Assembly: GCF_900129875.1 (NCBI RefSeq) | Contig: NZ_FQXC01000003.1 | Span: 248,001 to 312,000, forward strand | Origin: Marivita hallyeonensis | Lineage (GTDB): Bacteria > Pseudomonadota > Alphaproteobacteria > Rhodobacterales > Rhodobacteraceae | Reading direction: 5' to 3' | DNA: 64,000 nt | Shown: piece after piece, positions 1 to 7,971 of the stretch | How positions within the stretch are numbered: position 1 is the stretch's first letter | Layout of the letters: every line of letters begins with the position of its first letter | Translations under genes and position numbers: made by a program | Notes under the pieces: generated by a model | Told to the model about the DNA's origin: nothing | Databases searched by the model: none | What the model saw: the letters and a program-made list of their open reading frames with translations, nothing else

Positions 1-65
1 TCCGCATCGAAACGTTCGCGACGGATTTCATGCCAAAAGCTAGTAACCAGAGGAAAGGACCAGAC

Positions 66-389
66 ATGCTGACCTGCATCATCCGCTATCACATCGACCC
101 GACCAAGAAAGCCCAGTTCGAAACCTACGCGCGCAACTGGGGCCAGGCGATCCCGCGCTGCGGGGCCGATCTCATCGGCTACTATGCACCTCACGAAGGC
201 TCAAGCACGCTGGCCTACGGTATCTACAACATTGAGAACCTCGCCGAATACGAGGCTTACCGCGCCCGCCTCGCCGCCGATCCGTTGGGGCAGGAAAACT
301 ATGCCTTCGCGCAATCCGAGAAGTTCCTCTTGCGCGAGGATCGCACCTTCCTGAAACTCTGCTCCACGCCACATGGGGACCCAAAATGA
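66..389 (+). CDS. NIPSNAP-family small protein
   Basis: A 107-residue protein of the NIPSNAP/dimeric alpha-beta barrel kind. It opens MLTCIIRYHIDPTK and carries an FETYARNWGQAIPRCGADLIGYY segment typical of NIPSNAP proteins in alphaproteobacteria. The ATG at 66 is preferred because AGGAAAGG lies just upstream; the frame is open further 5' but without a better start. The family has no firmly known reaction. The next gene, another small ferredoxin-fold protein, overlaps it by 4 nt (ATGA), so the two are probably translationally coupled and may act together. Confident about family, not about function. Confidence 0.8.
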   Translation: MLTCIIRYHIDPTKKAQFETYARNWGQAIPRCGADLIGYYAPHEGSSTLAYGIYNIENLAEYEAYRARLAADPLGQENYAFAQSEKFLLREDRTFLKLCSTPHGDPK

Positions 390-730
390 TTGCCATCATC
401 TTCGAAGTCATGCCTGCCGAGGGCCAGAAAGACGCCTACCTCGACATTGCCGCCGCCATGCGGCCGATGGTCGAAGAGGTCGACGGCTTCATCTCGGTCG
501 AACGGTTCCAGAGCCTGACCAATCCGGACAAGCTCCTGTCGATCAGCTTTTTCGAGGATGAAGAGGCCGTTTTGCGCTGGCGTAAACTGGCGGCGCATCG
601 GAATGCGCAGTCGAAAGGGCGCAACGGGGTCTTTTCGGACTACCGTCTGCGCGTCGCGCATGTGCTGCGCGACTACGGGATGTTCGACCGGGAGCAGGCA
701 CCGGAGGATAGCGTGAAGACGCACGGTTGA
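386..730 (+). CDS. Antibiotic biosynthesis monooxygenase (ABM) domain protein
   Basis: A 114-residue ABM-fold protein. It shows the usual MIAIIFEVMPAEGQ start, a central VDGFISVERFQSLTNPDKLL stretch and an FFEDEEAVLRWR motif. Members are dimeric ferredoxin-like proteins, some of them heme-degrading or quinol monooxygenases and many of unknown role. The start overlaps the stop of the NIPSNAP gene (ATGA). A short stretch of about 90 nt separates it from the convergent aminotransferase gene. No heme-ligand or catalytic residue can be assigned with confidence, so only the fold family is claimed. Confidence 0.8.
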   Translation: MIAIIFEVMPAEGQKDAYLDIAAAMRPMVEEVDGFISVERFQSLTNPDKLLSISFFEDEEAVLRWRKLAAHRNAQSKGRNGVFSDYRLRVAHVLRDYGMFDREQAPEDSVKTHG

Positions 731-821
731 AGCCGACGCACCCGCGTACATACGCTTCAACGCTTCCTTGGCAGAATTCCTTCAGGGTGGAGGGCGGTAG
801 GGAGAGGGACGTATTGCGTCC

Positions 822-2006
822 CTATATCCCCACCTCAACGATGGCTTTCGCGAGGATCGGCACCGTTTCCTTATTGAGACCGGCGATGTTCAAACGAGAG
901 TCGCCGACCAGATAGATCGCGTGATCTTCGCGCAGTTTATCGACCTTGTCCGTCGACGCGCCGAGCCGGGAGAACATGCCGCGGTGTTGCGCGATAAAGC
1001 CAAACCGGTCGGACCCGGACGCCCGTTGCAGTTCGCTGGCGAGCAGATCGCGCAGACCCAGCATGGAATTGCGCACCTCTTCCAGTTCGGCCATCCAGTC
1101 CATGCGCAGCGCGTCGTCAGTCAGGACCATCGTCACCAAGCGCGCGCCGTGGTCCGGCGGAAAAGAATAGTTCTGACGGTTGAGGTAAGCGAGCGTGCCC
1201 TGGTTCAGCTTGTGCGCAGCGGAGTTTTGCGACACGGCCATGAGCAGGCCAGTCCGCTCGCGATAGATTCCGAAATTCTTGGAACAGCTCGCCGCGATGA
1301 TCGTCTCGGGCACCGACGACGCGATCAGCCGGGTTGCGGCAGCGTCTTCGTCCAACCCGTCGCCGAAGCCCTGATAAGCGATGTCGACCATCGGCGTGGC
1401 GCCGGTTTTGTTCAGAAGATCGACTACCGCCTGCCACTCGGTCATGTTCAGGTTCGCACCGGTCGGGTTGTGGCAGCAGCCATGCACCAACACGATGTCG
1501 CCGGGACCGGCCTGCGCCAGATCGGCCATCATGCCGTCGAAATCCACGCCCCGGCTGTCCTCATCGAAGTAGCGGTAGGGCACCATGGTCATGCCCATGT
1601 GCTTGAGAATCGAAAGGTGGTTCGGCCATGTCGGGTTGCTGACGAAAATCTTGGCCGACGGGTTTGCCATGCGGACCATGTCAAACCCTTGACGCACCGC
1701 CCCCGTGCCCCCAGGCGTCGCAACCGCGGCCACATTGGCACGCGGCACCGCATCGCCCAGAACCAACGCGATCATCGCGTCCGCGAAGGCCGGGTCGCCG
1801 GCGAGGCCGGTATAGGCCTTCGTCGTCTCTGTCTCCCACAGCTGCTTTTCAGCTGCCTTCACAGCGCGCATGATTGGTGTGTTGCCGGACGCGTCTTTGT
1901 AGACGCCAACGCCAAGGTCGATCTTCCCTTCCCGCGGGTCTTCCCGGAAGGTTTGCATCAGCGCGAGGATCTTGTCGGCCGGTTGTTCTTTGAGTGTCTC
2001 AAACAT
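822..2006 (-). CDS. Class I aromatic/aspartate aminotransferase
   Basis: A 394-residue PLP enzyme of the AspC/TyrB subgroup of class I aminotransferases, which interconverts amino acids and 2-oxo acids using glutamate/2-oxoglutarate. Landmarks: LGVGVYKD near residue 32, CHNPTG at about 178-183, and SCSKNFGIYRERTG with the Schiff-base lysine at K243, plus the TLNIAGL-like substrate loop near the C-terminus (RLNIAGL). Length matches AspC/TyrB. Its ATG shares one base with the stop of the sulfurtransferase gene upstream (TGATG), so the pair is an operon. The partner suggests it could transaminate cysteine to 3-mercaptopyruvate; that link is inference. Aspartate versus aromatic preference cannot be decided from sequence alone. 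Confidence 0.9.
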   Translation of the reverse strand: MFETLKEQPADKILALMQTFREDPREGKIDLGVGVYKDASGNTPIMRAVKAAEKQLWETETTKAYTGLAGDPAFADAMIALVLGDAVPRANVAAVATPGGTGAVRQGFDMVRMANPSAKIFVSNPTWPNHLSILKHMGMTMVPYRYFDEDSRGVDFDGMMADLAQAGPGDIVLVHGCCHNPTGANLNMTEWQAVVDLLNKTGATPMVDIAYQGFGDGLDEDAAATRLIASSVPETIIAASCSKNFGIYRERTGLLMAVSQNSAAHKLNQGTLAYLNRQNYSFPPDHGARLVTMVLTDDALRMDWMAELEEVRNSMLGLRDLLASELQRASGSDRFGFIAQHRGMFSRLGASTDKVDKLREDHAIYLVGDSRLNIAGLNKETVPILAKAIVEVGI

Positions 2007-2863
2007 CAGTCATCTCCGGTGGCCACGGGCACGGTGGGGAACATCCCCCATTCCGACCAGGAGCCGTCATAAAGCGAAACGTCGTCTTTCCCCATCCGCG
2101 CCAGCGCAAGCGACAGGATCGCCGCTGTCACACCCGACCCGCAAGTGGTGATCGCCGGTTTGGAGAGGTCGACCCCGGCGGCTTCGAAAATCGCACGGGT
2201 GTCCTTGGGTGTCTTCATGGTCTGATCGTCGTTCAGAAGAGACGCGTAGTGCACATTCTTCGAGCCGGGAATGTGACCCGCACGCAGACCGGGCCGGGGT
2301 TCTTCTTCGTCGCCCCGGAAGCGCGACGGTGACCGCGCGTCGATGATCTCCTGATCGCGGAGCTTCGAGGCGGCAGACACTTGCGTGACGTCTTTCACAA
2401 GATGCGCCTGCCGCCGGACAGTCATGTGCCGATCCCGGATCATGGGCGGCAGATCTTCCAGTTCCCGTCCTTCGGCGACCCACTTGGGCAAGCCGCCGTC
2501 CAACACCGCCACGTCATTCTGACCCATCAACTTGAACAGCCACCAGACTCGCGCAGCCGAGAAAAGACCGGTGCCATCGTAGACCACGACCTGATGACCA
2601 TCGCCCACCCCCATGGCGCGCATCCGAGACATGAATTTCTCGATCGGCGGTGCCATGTGCGGCAGGTCGGACCGGGTGTCCGAGATATCGGGGATGTCGA
2701 AGAACCGTGCGCCCGGGATGTGGCCCGCCTCGTACTCGGCTTTGGCATCGCGTCCGCTATCCGGCATATGCCACGACGCGTCGAGAATGCGCAGGTCGGG
2801 GTCGCGCATATGCGACGCAAGCCAATCGGTGGATACGAGAGTTCTGGGATCGTCTTGTGCCAT
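2006..2863 (-). CDS. sseA: 3-mercaptopyruvate sulfurtransferase
   Basis: A 285-residue tandem-rhodanese protein. The active-site loop is C241-G-S-G-V-T, the CG(S/T)GVT signature that separates 3-mercaptopyruvate sulfurtransferases from thiosulfate sulfurtransferases (CRxGxR). The N-terminal domain has the EYEAGHIPGARFFD and DGTGLFSAARVWW motifs. It moves sulfane sulfur from 3-mercaptopyruvate to thiol acceptors or cyanide. I chose the ATG at 2863 (MAQDDPRTLV), preceded by a G-rich ribosome site, over the GTG seven codons upstream. It is stop-start fused (TGATG) to the aminotransferase gene, giving a plausible cysteine-catabolic pair. Confidence 0.93.
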   Translation of the reverse strand: MAQDDPRTLVSTDWLASHMRDPDLRILDASWHMPDSGRDAKAEYEAGHIPGARFFDIPDISDTRSDLPHMAPPIEKFMSRMRAMGVGDGHQVVVYDGTGLFSAARVWWLFKLMGQNDVAVLDGGLPKWVAEGRELEDLPPMIRDRHMTVRRQAHLVKDVTQVSAASKLRDQEIIDARSPSRFRGDEEEPRPGLRAGHIPGSKNVHYASLLNDDQTMKTPKDTRAIFEAAGVDLSKPAITTCGSGVTAAILSLALARMGKDDVSLYDGSWSEWGMFPTVPVATGDD

Positions 2864-2978
2864 ACATGCCCCCGGAGGTGTCACGACTCTGCATAAGAGC
2901 GCGCGGCGCGACTCGCAAGGCCAGCCCCTTGCGCACAGCGCCTCTATCCAAGGTTTTCAAATTGGGAGAAGACCGGGG

Positions 2979-3452
2979 TCAGCCGCCGGTTTTCAGAAGA
3001 CGTTGTTTCTGTCGGCCCCAATCGCGTTTCGCCTGGGTGTCACGCTTGTCGTAGTTCTTCTTACCCTTGGCGATGCCCAGCTTCATCTTCACGATGCCTT
3101 TGTGATTGAAGTAAAGCACCATGGGAACAAGGGTCATGCCCTTGCGCTGCGTCTCGTTCCAGAGCTTCGCCAGTTCCTTGCGCGACACCAGCAGCTTGCG
3201 GCGGCGACGTTCCTCATGCGGAAACATCGCGCGTTTGTACGGCGCAATGTACGAGTTCACGAGCCAGAGCTCACCGTCTTCGACCGCCGCATAGCTTTCG
3301 GCGATGTTCGAGGTGTTTTCCCGAAGCGACTTCACCTCGGACCCCTGCAGAACGATCCCGACTTCGAGGTCATCCTCAATGGCATAGTCAAACCGCGCCC
3401 GACGATTGTCGGCGATCACCTTGTAGTTCGGGTTGTCCTTCGGTTTGGCCAT
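2979..3452 (-). CDS. smpB: SsrA-binding protein SmpB
   Basis: A 157-residue SmpB, the tmRNA partner in ribosome rescue. Visible signatures are [20 protein letters not shown], the SLRE and PHEE segments, [13 protein letters not shown], and the basic C-terminal tail ([20 protein letters not shown]) that enters the empty mRNA channel. The start at 3452 ([10 protein letters not shown]) has a near-consensus AAGGAG 9 nt upstream; the longer frame adds 17 unsupported residues. About 125 nt separate it from the sseA operon downstream, so it may be its own unit. The tmRNA gene itself is not in the window. Confidence 0.96.
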   Translation of the reverse strand: MAKPKDNPNYKVIADNRRARFDYAIEDDLEVGIVLQGSEVKSLRENTSNIAESYAAVEDGELWLVNSYIAPYKRAMFPHEERRRRKLLVSRKELAKLWNETQRKGMTLVPMVLYFNHKGIVKMKLGIAKGKKNYDKRDTQAKRDWGRQKQRLLKTGG

Positions 3453-3672
3453 TGGTGCGGTCTCCTTCGTCCGCGAACGTTGTAGATATAGGAAAACCGC
3501 CACCGATTGAAACCGCTTTCTCGGTCAGGCGTTCTCTGATCAGACGACGGTTGTTCAGTCCGATGGAAAAGACCCGATAACCGGACGATTCCATCTTAGA
3601 ATCAACGTCTTGCAGTGGGTCGACAACCTGTCGCGCGCCCTGCGGTCGCAGGGACCTGAAAACCTGCATTCC

Positions 3673-3691
3673 TGACCTAACTTACAGGTCA
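3673..3691. promoter_or_regulatory. Candidate operator before cydA
   Basis: A perfect inverted repeat, TGACCT-N7-AGGTCA, ends 24 bases before the cydA start codon and just upstream of the ribosome binding site. This position fits a repressor site or a structured leader. The 200-nt region between smpB and cydA holds no gene. I cannot name the regulator. Confidence 0.35.
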
Positions 3692-3715
3692 ACAGAAAGG
3701 TTGAGCGGTACTGAC

Positions 3716-5101
3716 ATGGACACACTGATCCTCTCGCGCATCCAGTTCGGCGCTAATATCTCATTCCACATCCTTTTCCCGACCATCACCATCGCGTTGG
3801 GTTGGGTGTTGTTGTTCTTCAAGCTTCGGTTCAGCCGCACGGGCGAGCAGAAATGGCTCGAAGCCTATCGGTTTTGGGTCAAAATCTTCGCTCTCAGCTT
3901 TGCTATGGGCGTGGTGAGCGGCATCACAATGTCGTTCCAGTTCGGAACCAACTGGCCGGGGTTCATGGAGAGCGTCGGCAACATTGCCGGACCGCTTTTG
4001 GCCTATGAGGTTATGACCGCCTTCTTCCTCGAAGCGGTGTTCCTCGGGATCATGCTGTTCGGCATGTCCAAGGTGCCCAGCTGGCTGCACACCTTGTCGA
4101 CGTTCCTTGTGGCGTTCGGCACGACGATGTCTGCCTTCTGGATTCTCGTCTTGAACTCGTGGATGCACACTCCCGCAGGGTTCGAAATGCGCGATGGCGT
4201 GGCCTACGCGACCGACTGGCTGGCAATTATCTTCAATCCGTCCATGCCGTACCGCCTGGTACACATGCTGCTGGCCTCTGGTCTGACGGTGGCCTTCCTG
4301 ATCGCAGGGATCAGCGCGTTCCGCTGGCTCATCGGTGACCGCTCAGACGGTGTGCGTGCGACGCTGAAAACCGGGCTGACCATCGGCGCATTCCTCATTC
4401 CGCTCCAGATCCTTGCTGGGGATTTCCACGGTCTCAACACACTTGAGCACCAGCCGCAGAAAGTCGCGGCGATGGAAGGCAACTGGGAGACCCGTCCCAA
4501 CGTGCCGCTGGTCCTCTTCGCGATCCCGAACGAAGAAACGCGCTCGAATGACTTCGAGATCGGTATCCCGAACGGCGCGTCATTGATCCTCAAGCACTCG
4601 GCAGATGGTGTGGTGCCCGGCCTCAACGATTTCGTGGCTGAGGACGGAACGGTTCAGCACCCACCGGTGGCGCCTGTCTTCTTCAGCTTTCGGATCATGG
4701 TGGCGACAGGCTTTGCCATGTTGCTGCTCAGCTGGACAGCCGTGTACTTCATGGCTCGCAAACGTCGGGGCGTCGAAGGCTTGCCGAAGCCCTTGCTTTA
4801 CGCACTCGTGCCGATGGCGTTCTCGGGCTGGCTCGCAACACTTGCGGGTTGGTACACGACTGAAATCGGCCGCCAGCCTTGGCTCGTACAGGGTGTGCTG
4901 ACAACGGAAGCCGCGGTGGCTGACGTGCCTGCCCCGATGGTGCTGAGCACATTGATCGCCTACCTTGTGATCTATGTGCTGCTTCTCGCAGCTTATGTGG
5001 GTGTCATCTTCTACCTCGCGCGCAAGGCCAGCAAAGGCGAACGGATCGGGCCTCGCATCCCGGTCGCGCCGAAGGCGCAAGTTACGGTCGCAGCGGAGTA
5101 A
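3716..5101 (+). CDS. cydA: Cytochrome bd-type quinol oxidase subunit I
   Basis: A 461-residue integral membrane subunit of the bd oxidase, which reduces O2 to water with quinol. The heme ligands are in place: the His of ISFHILFP near residue 18, the His of RLVHMLLASGL, and the glutamates in LLAYEVMTAFFLEAVF. The GRQPW motif is present. The quinol loop is short, as in the cyanide-insensitive CioA subgroup. ATG 3716 is chosen; the TTG at 3701 only adds five residues. cydB follows after 5 nt. No CydX-like microprotein and no cydDC exporter is adjacent. Confident on family; the Cio assignment is inference from the short Q-loop. Confidence 0.95.
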   Translation: MDTLILSRIQFGANISFHILFPTITIALGWVLLFFKLRFSRTGEQKWLEAYRFWVKIFALSFAMGVVSGITMSFQFGTNWPGFMESVGNIAGPLLAYEVMTAFFLEAVFLGIMLFGMSKVPSWLHTLSTFLVAFGTTMSAFWILVLNSWMHTPAGFEMRDGVAYATDWLAIIFNPSMPYRLVHMLLASGLTVAFLIAGISAFRWLIGDRSDGVRATLKTGLTIGAFLIPLQILAGDFHGLNTLEHQPQKVAAMEGNWETRPNVPLVLFAIPNEETRSNDFEIGIPNGASLILKHSADGVVPGLNDFVAEDGTVQHPPVAPVFFSFRIMVATGFAMLLLSWTAVYFMARKRRGVEGLPKPLLYALVPMAFSGWLATLAGWYTTEIGRQPWLVQGVLTTEAAVADVPAPMVLSTLIAYLVIYVLLLAAYVGVIFYLARKASKGERIGPRIPVAPKAQVTVAAE

Positions 5102-5106
5102 CCATT

Positions 5107-6117
5107 ATGTATCTGTTCGGCGATCCAGAAGTCTGGCTGCCCCTCGCCTTTGCGGCTCTCTTGGGCGTGTCCATCCTGATCTATGTGGTTCTTGACGGTT
5201 TCGACCTTGGCGTCGGGGTTCTTTTCCCCTTCGCCGAAGCCGAGGAAAAGGACCGCATGATCGCGTCCATTGGTCCGTTCTGGGACGCAAACGAGACGTG
5301 GCTTGTGTTGGCGATTGGCATCTTGCTTGTCGCGTTTCCGTCCGCACACGGGACAATCCTGACGGCGCTTTACCTCCCCGTTGCGATCATGCTGATCGGC
5401 CTCATCTTACGAGGCGTATCCTTCGAATTCCGGGTCAAGGCCCCGGCTCCGTACAAGAAATCGTGGGACAATGCGTTCTACATCGGCTCCATGATGACCT
5501 CGCTGAGCCAGGGATACATGCTGGGCCTCTACATCATGGGTCTTCAAATCACGCCGTTCACGCTTCTCTTCGCCTGCGTGACGGCAGTGTTCCTGACCGT
5601 CGCCTATTCCTTCATCGGGGCCACATGGCTGATCCTGAAAACAGATGGCGAGCTTCAGAAAAAGGCGGTTGCCTGGTCGAAAGGCGGAATCTGGGGCGTT
5701 GTTCTGGGTCTTGGTGCAGTATCGTTGGCGTCGCCTTGGGTCAGCCCCCGCATTTTCGAGAAATGGTTCTCGATGCCCGAGTTCTTCTTGCTTCTGCCTT
5801 TGCCTTTGATGTCCGCAGCTCTGATCGCGTTGCTTTGGATCGCGCTGCGCCGCTTGCCCACGCAGGATGACAGCTTTGCGTGGTTCCCGTTCGCGGCGAC
5901 GATTGTGCTCTTTGTCCTCGGCTTCTTTGGGATGGCCTATTCGTTCTATCCGTTCATTGTACCCGAGCAGATCACAATCTACGAAGCGGCGAGCGCGCCC
6001 GAAAGCCTGTTCATCATCCTGATAGGCACCTGTTTCGTGCTTCCGATGATCCTTGGTTACACGGCACTGGCCTATACAGTGTTCCGGGGCAAGGCGACGA
6101 CACTCAGCTACGAGTGA
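5107..6117 (+). CDS. cydB: Cytochrome bd-type quinol oxidase subunit II
   Basis: A 336-residue multi-span membrane protein, partner of CydA. It has the typical VVLDGFDLGVGVLFPF opening, the FWDANETWLVLAIGILLVAFP segment, and the long TM series ending in YTVFRGKA. It stabilises the heme b595/d site in the CydAB dimer. It sits 5 nt after cydA with GGAG upstream, so both are one transcript. No third small subunit is seen between 6118 and 6163. Confidence 0.95.
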   Translation: MYLFGDPEVWLPLAFAALLGVSILIYVVLDGFDLGVGVLFPFAEAEEKDRMIASIGPFWDANETWLVLAIGILLVAFPSAHGTILTALYLPVAIMLIGLILRGVSFEFRVKAPAPYKKSWDNAFYIGSMMTSLSQGYMLGLYIMGLQITPFTLLFACVTAVFLTVAYSFIGATWLILKTDGELQKKAVAWSKGGIWGVVLGLGAVSLASPWVSPRIFEKWFSMPEFFLLLPLPLMSAALIALLWIALRRLPTQDDSFAWFPFAATIVLFVLGFFGMAYSFYPFIVPEQITIYEAASAPESLFIILIGTCFVLPMILGYTALAYTVFRGKATTLSYE

Positions 6118-6163
6118 AATCGCGTCGTAAAGGGCTTTTCAAATTCAATAATGTGAATATATA

Positions 6164-6190
6164 GAGTGGGACCTGATCAAGGACCCACTC
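6164..6190 (+). promoter_or_regulatory. Hairpin overlapping the SulP ribosome binding site
   Basis: GAGTGGGACC (6164-6173), a 7-nt loop and GGACCCACTC (6181-6190) form a 10-position stem with a single A-A mismatch. The AAGGA ribosome site at 6179-6183 lies at the loop/right-arm junction and the GTG start at 6193 is 3 nt after the stem. Folding would block initiation, so this is a candidate translational control element. It could also be a weak terminator of cydAB, but no U-run follows. Confidence 0.4.
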
Positions 6191-6192
6191 TC

Positions 6193-7932
6193 GTGACACG
6201 CAAGCGCACCCTCTCCACGTTCCTTCCTATCCTCGGATGGGCGCGGCAGTACAGCCGTCAGGACGCGGTTGATGACAGCATGGCGGCGGTGATCGTCACG
6301 ATCATGTTGATCCCTCAGTCGCTCGCTTACGCATTGCTTGCGGGTCTGCCGCCCGAGATGGGCCTCTATGCATCTATTCTACCGCTCGTGGCTTATGCCA
6401 TTTTCGGTACAAGCCGGTCGCTGGCCGTTGGACCGGTTGCGGTACTGTCCCTGATGACCGCAGCCGCGATTGGCGCGCTTGGGTTGACAACTCCACAGGA
6501 CATCGCCCTCGCCGCCGCACTCCTCGCCCTCATGTCGGGCGGCATGCTTCTTGCCATGGGGTTATTGCGTCTTGGCCAAGTGACCAATTTCCTGAGCCAT
6601 CCGGTGATTTCCGGTTTCATCACGGCGTCGGGCCTCCTGATCGCAGCGTCGCAGCTGCGGCATCTTCTGGGCATCGACGCTCACGGCCACACATTGGTCG
6701 AAACGCTACACTCGCTGACGCAATCCTTGCCCGACACGCATCTGCCCACTGTCATTGTCGGAGGGATCGCGCTTGCAAGTCTGATCTGGTCGCGGCGCAG
6801 CCTGAAGGCCGCGTTGCTCAAGATCGGGTTCAAGGCCCGCGCGGCGGAATTGACCGCGAAAGCCGGCCCCATCGTCGTCGTGATCGGCACCACAGTTGCA
6901 GCCTGGGCGCTTGACCTCGGCGCGCAGGGCGTGGCGCTTGTCGGCAGTGTGCCAACTGGTCTGCCTCCAATTGGCCTGCCCAGCTTAGACCTTGGTTTGA
7001 TACGCGACCTTTGGGTGCCTGCGCTCATGATCTCGGTCATTGGTTTCGTCGAATCCGCCTCGGTCGCCCAGACCTTGGCGCGGAAGCGGAAGCAACGCAT
7101 CGACCCAGATCAGGAACTCCTCGCCCTCGGTGCCTCCAACATCGCATCCAGCATCTCGGGCGGCTTCCCGGTGACAGGTGGCTTCGCCCGATCTGTCGTC
7201 AATTTCGACGCCGGCGCGCGCACACCCGCTGCGGGGGCTTTCACCGCGATCGGATTGGCTTTCGCCGCGTTCGCACTGACACCGCTGCTCTTCCATTTGC
7301 CGAAGGCAACTCTCGCGGCGACGATTATCGTCGCCGTTCTGGGTCTTGTCGATTTCGGCATCCTGAAGCGTGCCTGGGGATATTCGAAGGTCGATTTCAT
7401 CGCCGTCGCCGCCACGCTCATCACCACGCTGGCGTTCGGTGTCGAACCCGGTGTCCTGACAGGGGTCGCCGCTTCGATTGCATTGCACCTCTACAAGACC
7501 TCTCGTCCACACGTGGCCGAGGTGGGGCGCATGCCGCAGTCCGAGCACTTCCGCAATGTGCTGCGCCACGAGGTGGAGACTTTGCCCGACACGCTGATGC
7601 TGCGTGTCGACGAAAGCCTCTACTTCGCCAACGCGCGTTTTCTCGAAGACCTGATCGAAGAACGGACCGCGGGGGATCACCCGCCACGCAACCTCGTGCT
7701 TGTTATGTCCGCAGTGAACGAGGTGGACATGAGCGCCTTGGAAACGCTTGAAGACATCAACACGACCTTGCGGTCACGCAGCATCGATTTGCACCTCTGC
7801 GAGGTCAAGGGCCCAGTCATGGACAGGCTGCAGAAAACGCATCTGATCCGCGACCTCACAGGTCAGGTATTTCTGTCGCAATGGCAGGCGTGGCGCGCCT
7901 TGGGCGGCTCTGACACGCCGCGCAGCGCCTAG
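6193..7932 (+). CDS. SulP-family anion transporter with STAS domain
   Basis: A 579-residue SLC26/SulP permease. It has the hallmark LIPQSLAYALLAGLPPEMGLYAS entry helix, the NIASSISGGFPVTGGFARSVVN core, around 12 hydrophobic segments, and a C-terminal STAS domain (about residues 450-560, DSLYFANARFLEDLI then NEVDMSALETL). Members carry sulfate, bicarbonate or other anions, so the substrate is open. I chose GTG 6193 (VTRKRTLSTFLP) because AAGGA precedes it by 9 nt. It follows cydB by 75 nt and is preceded by a hairpin that can cover its ribosome site. Confidence 0.88.
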   Translation: MTRKRTLSTFLPILGWARQYSRQDAVDDSMAAVIVTIMLIPQSLAYALLAGLPPEMGLYASILPLVAYAIFGTSRSLAVGPVAVLSLMTAAAIGALGLTTPQDIALAAALLALMSGGMLLAMGLLRLGQVTNFLSHPVISGFITASGLLIAASQLRHLLGIDAHGHTLVETLHSLTQSLPDTHLPTVIVGGIALASLIWSRRSLKAALLKIGFKARAAELTAKAGPIVVVIGTTVAAWALDLGAQGVALVGSVPTGLPPIGLPSLDLGLIRDLWVPALMISVIGFVESASVAQTLARKRKQRIDPDQELLALGASNIASSISGGFPVTGGFARSVVNFDAGARTPAAGAFTAIGLAFAAFALTPLLFHLPKATLAATIIVAVLGLVDFGILKRAWGYSKVDFIAVAATLITTLAFGVEPGVLTGVAASIALHLYKTSRPHVAEVGRMPQSEHFRNVLRHEVETLPDTLMLRVDESLYFANARFLEDLIEERTAGDHPPRNLVLVMSAVNEVDMSALETLEDINTTLRSRSIDLHLCEVKGPVMDRLQKTHLIRDLTGQVFLSQWQAWRALGGSDTPRSA

Positions 7933-7959
7933 GCGCGGTCTGTCAACGCAGACCACGCC
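7932..7959. terminator. Bidirectional terminator between sulP-like gene and serA
   Basis: GGCG-C-GGTCTG, loop TCAACG, CAGACC-A-CGCC: a ten-pair stem with one mismatch in the 39-nt gap between two convergent genes. There is no long U-run on either strand, so strength is uncertain. Confidence 0.5.
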
Positions 7960-7971
7960 CATCTTCGGCGG

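Noticed and set aside
921-2072. A 383-codon open frame opposite the aminotransferase gene
   Set aside because: It is fully antisense to a gene with intact catalytic motifs, is rich in Arg/His/Gln and shows no domain; typical GC-rich shadow.
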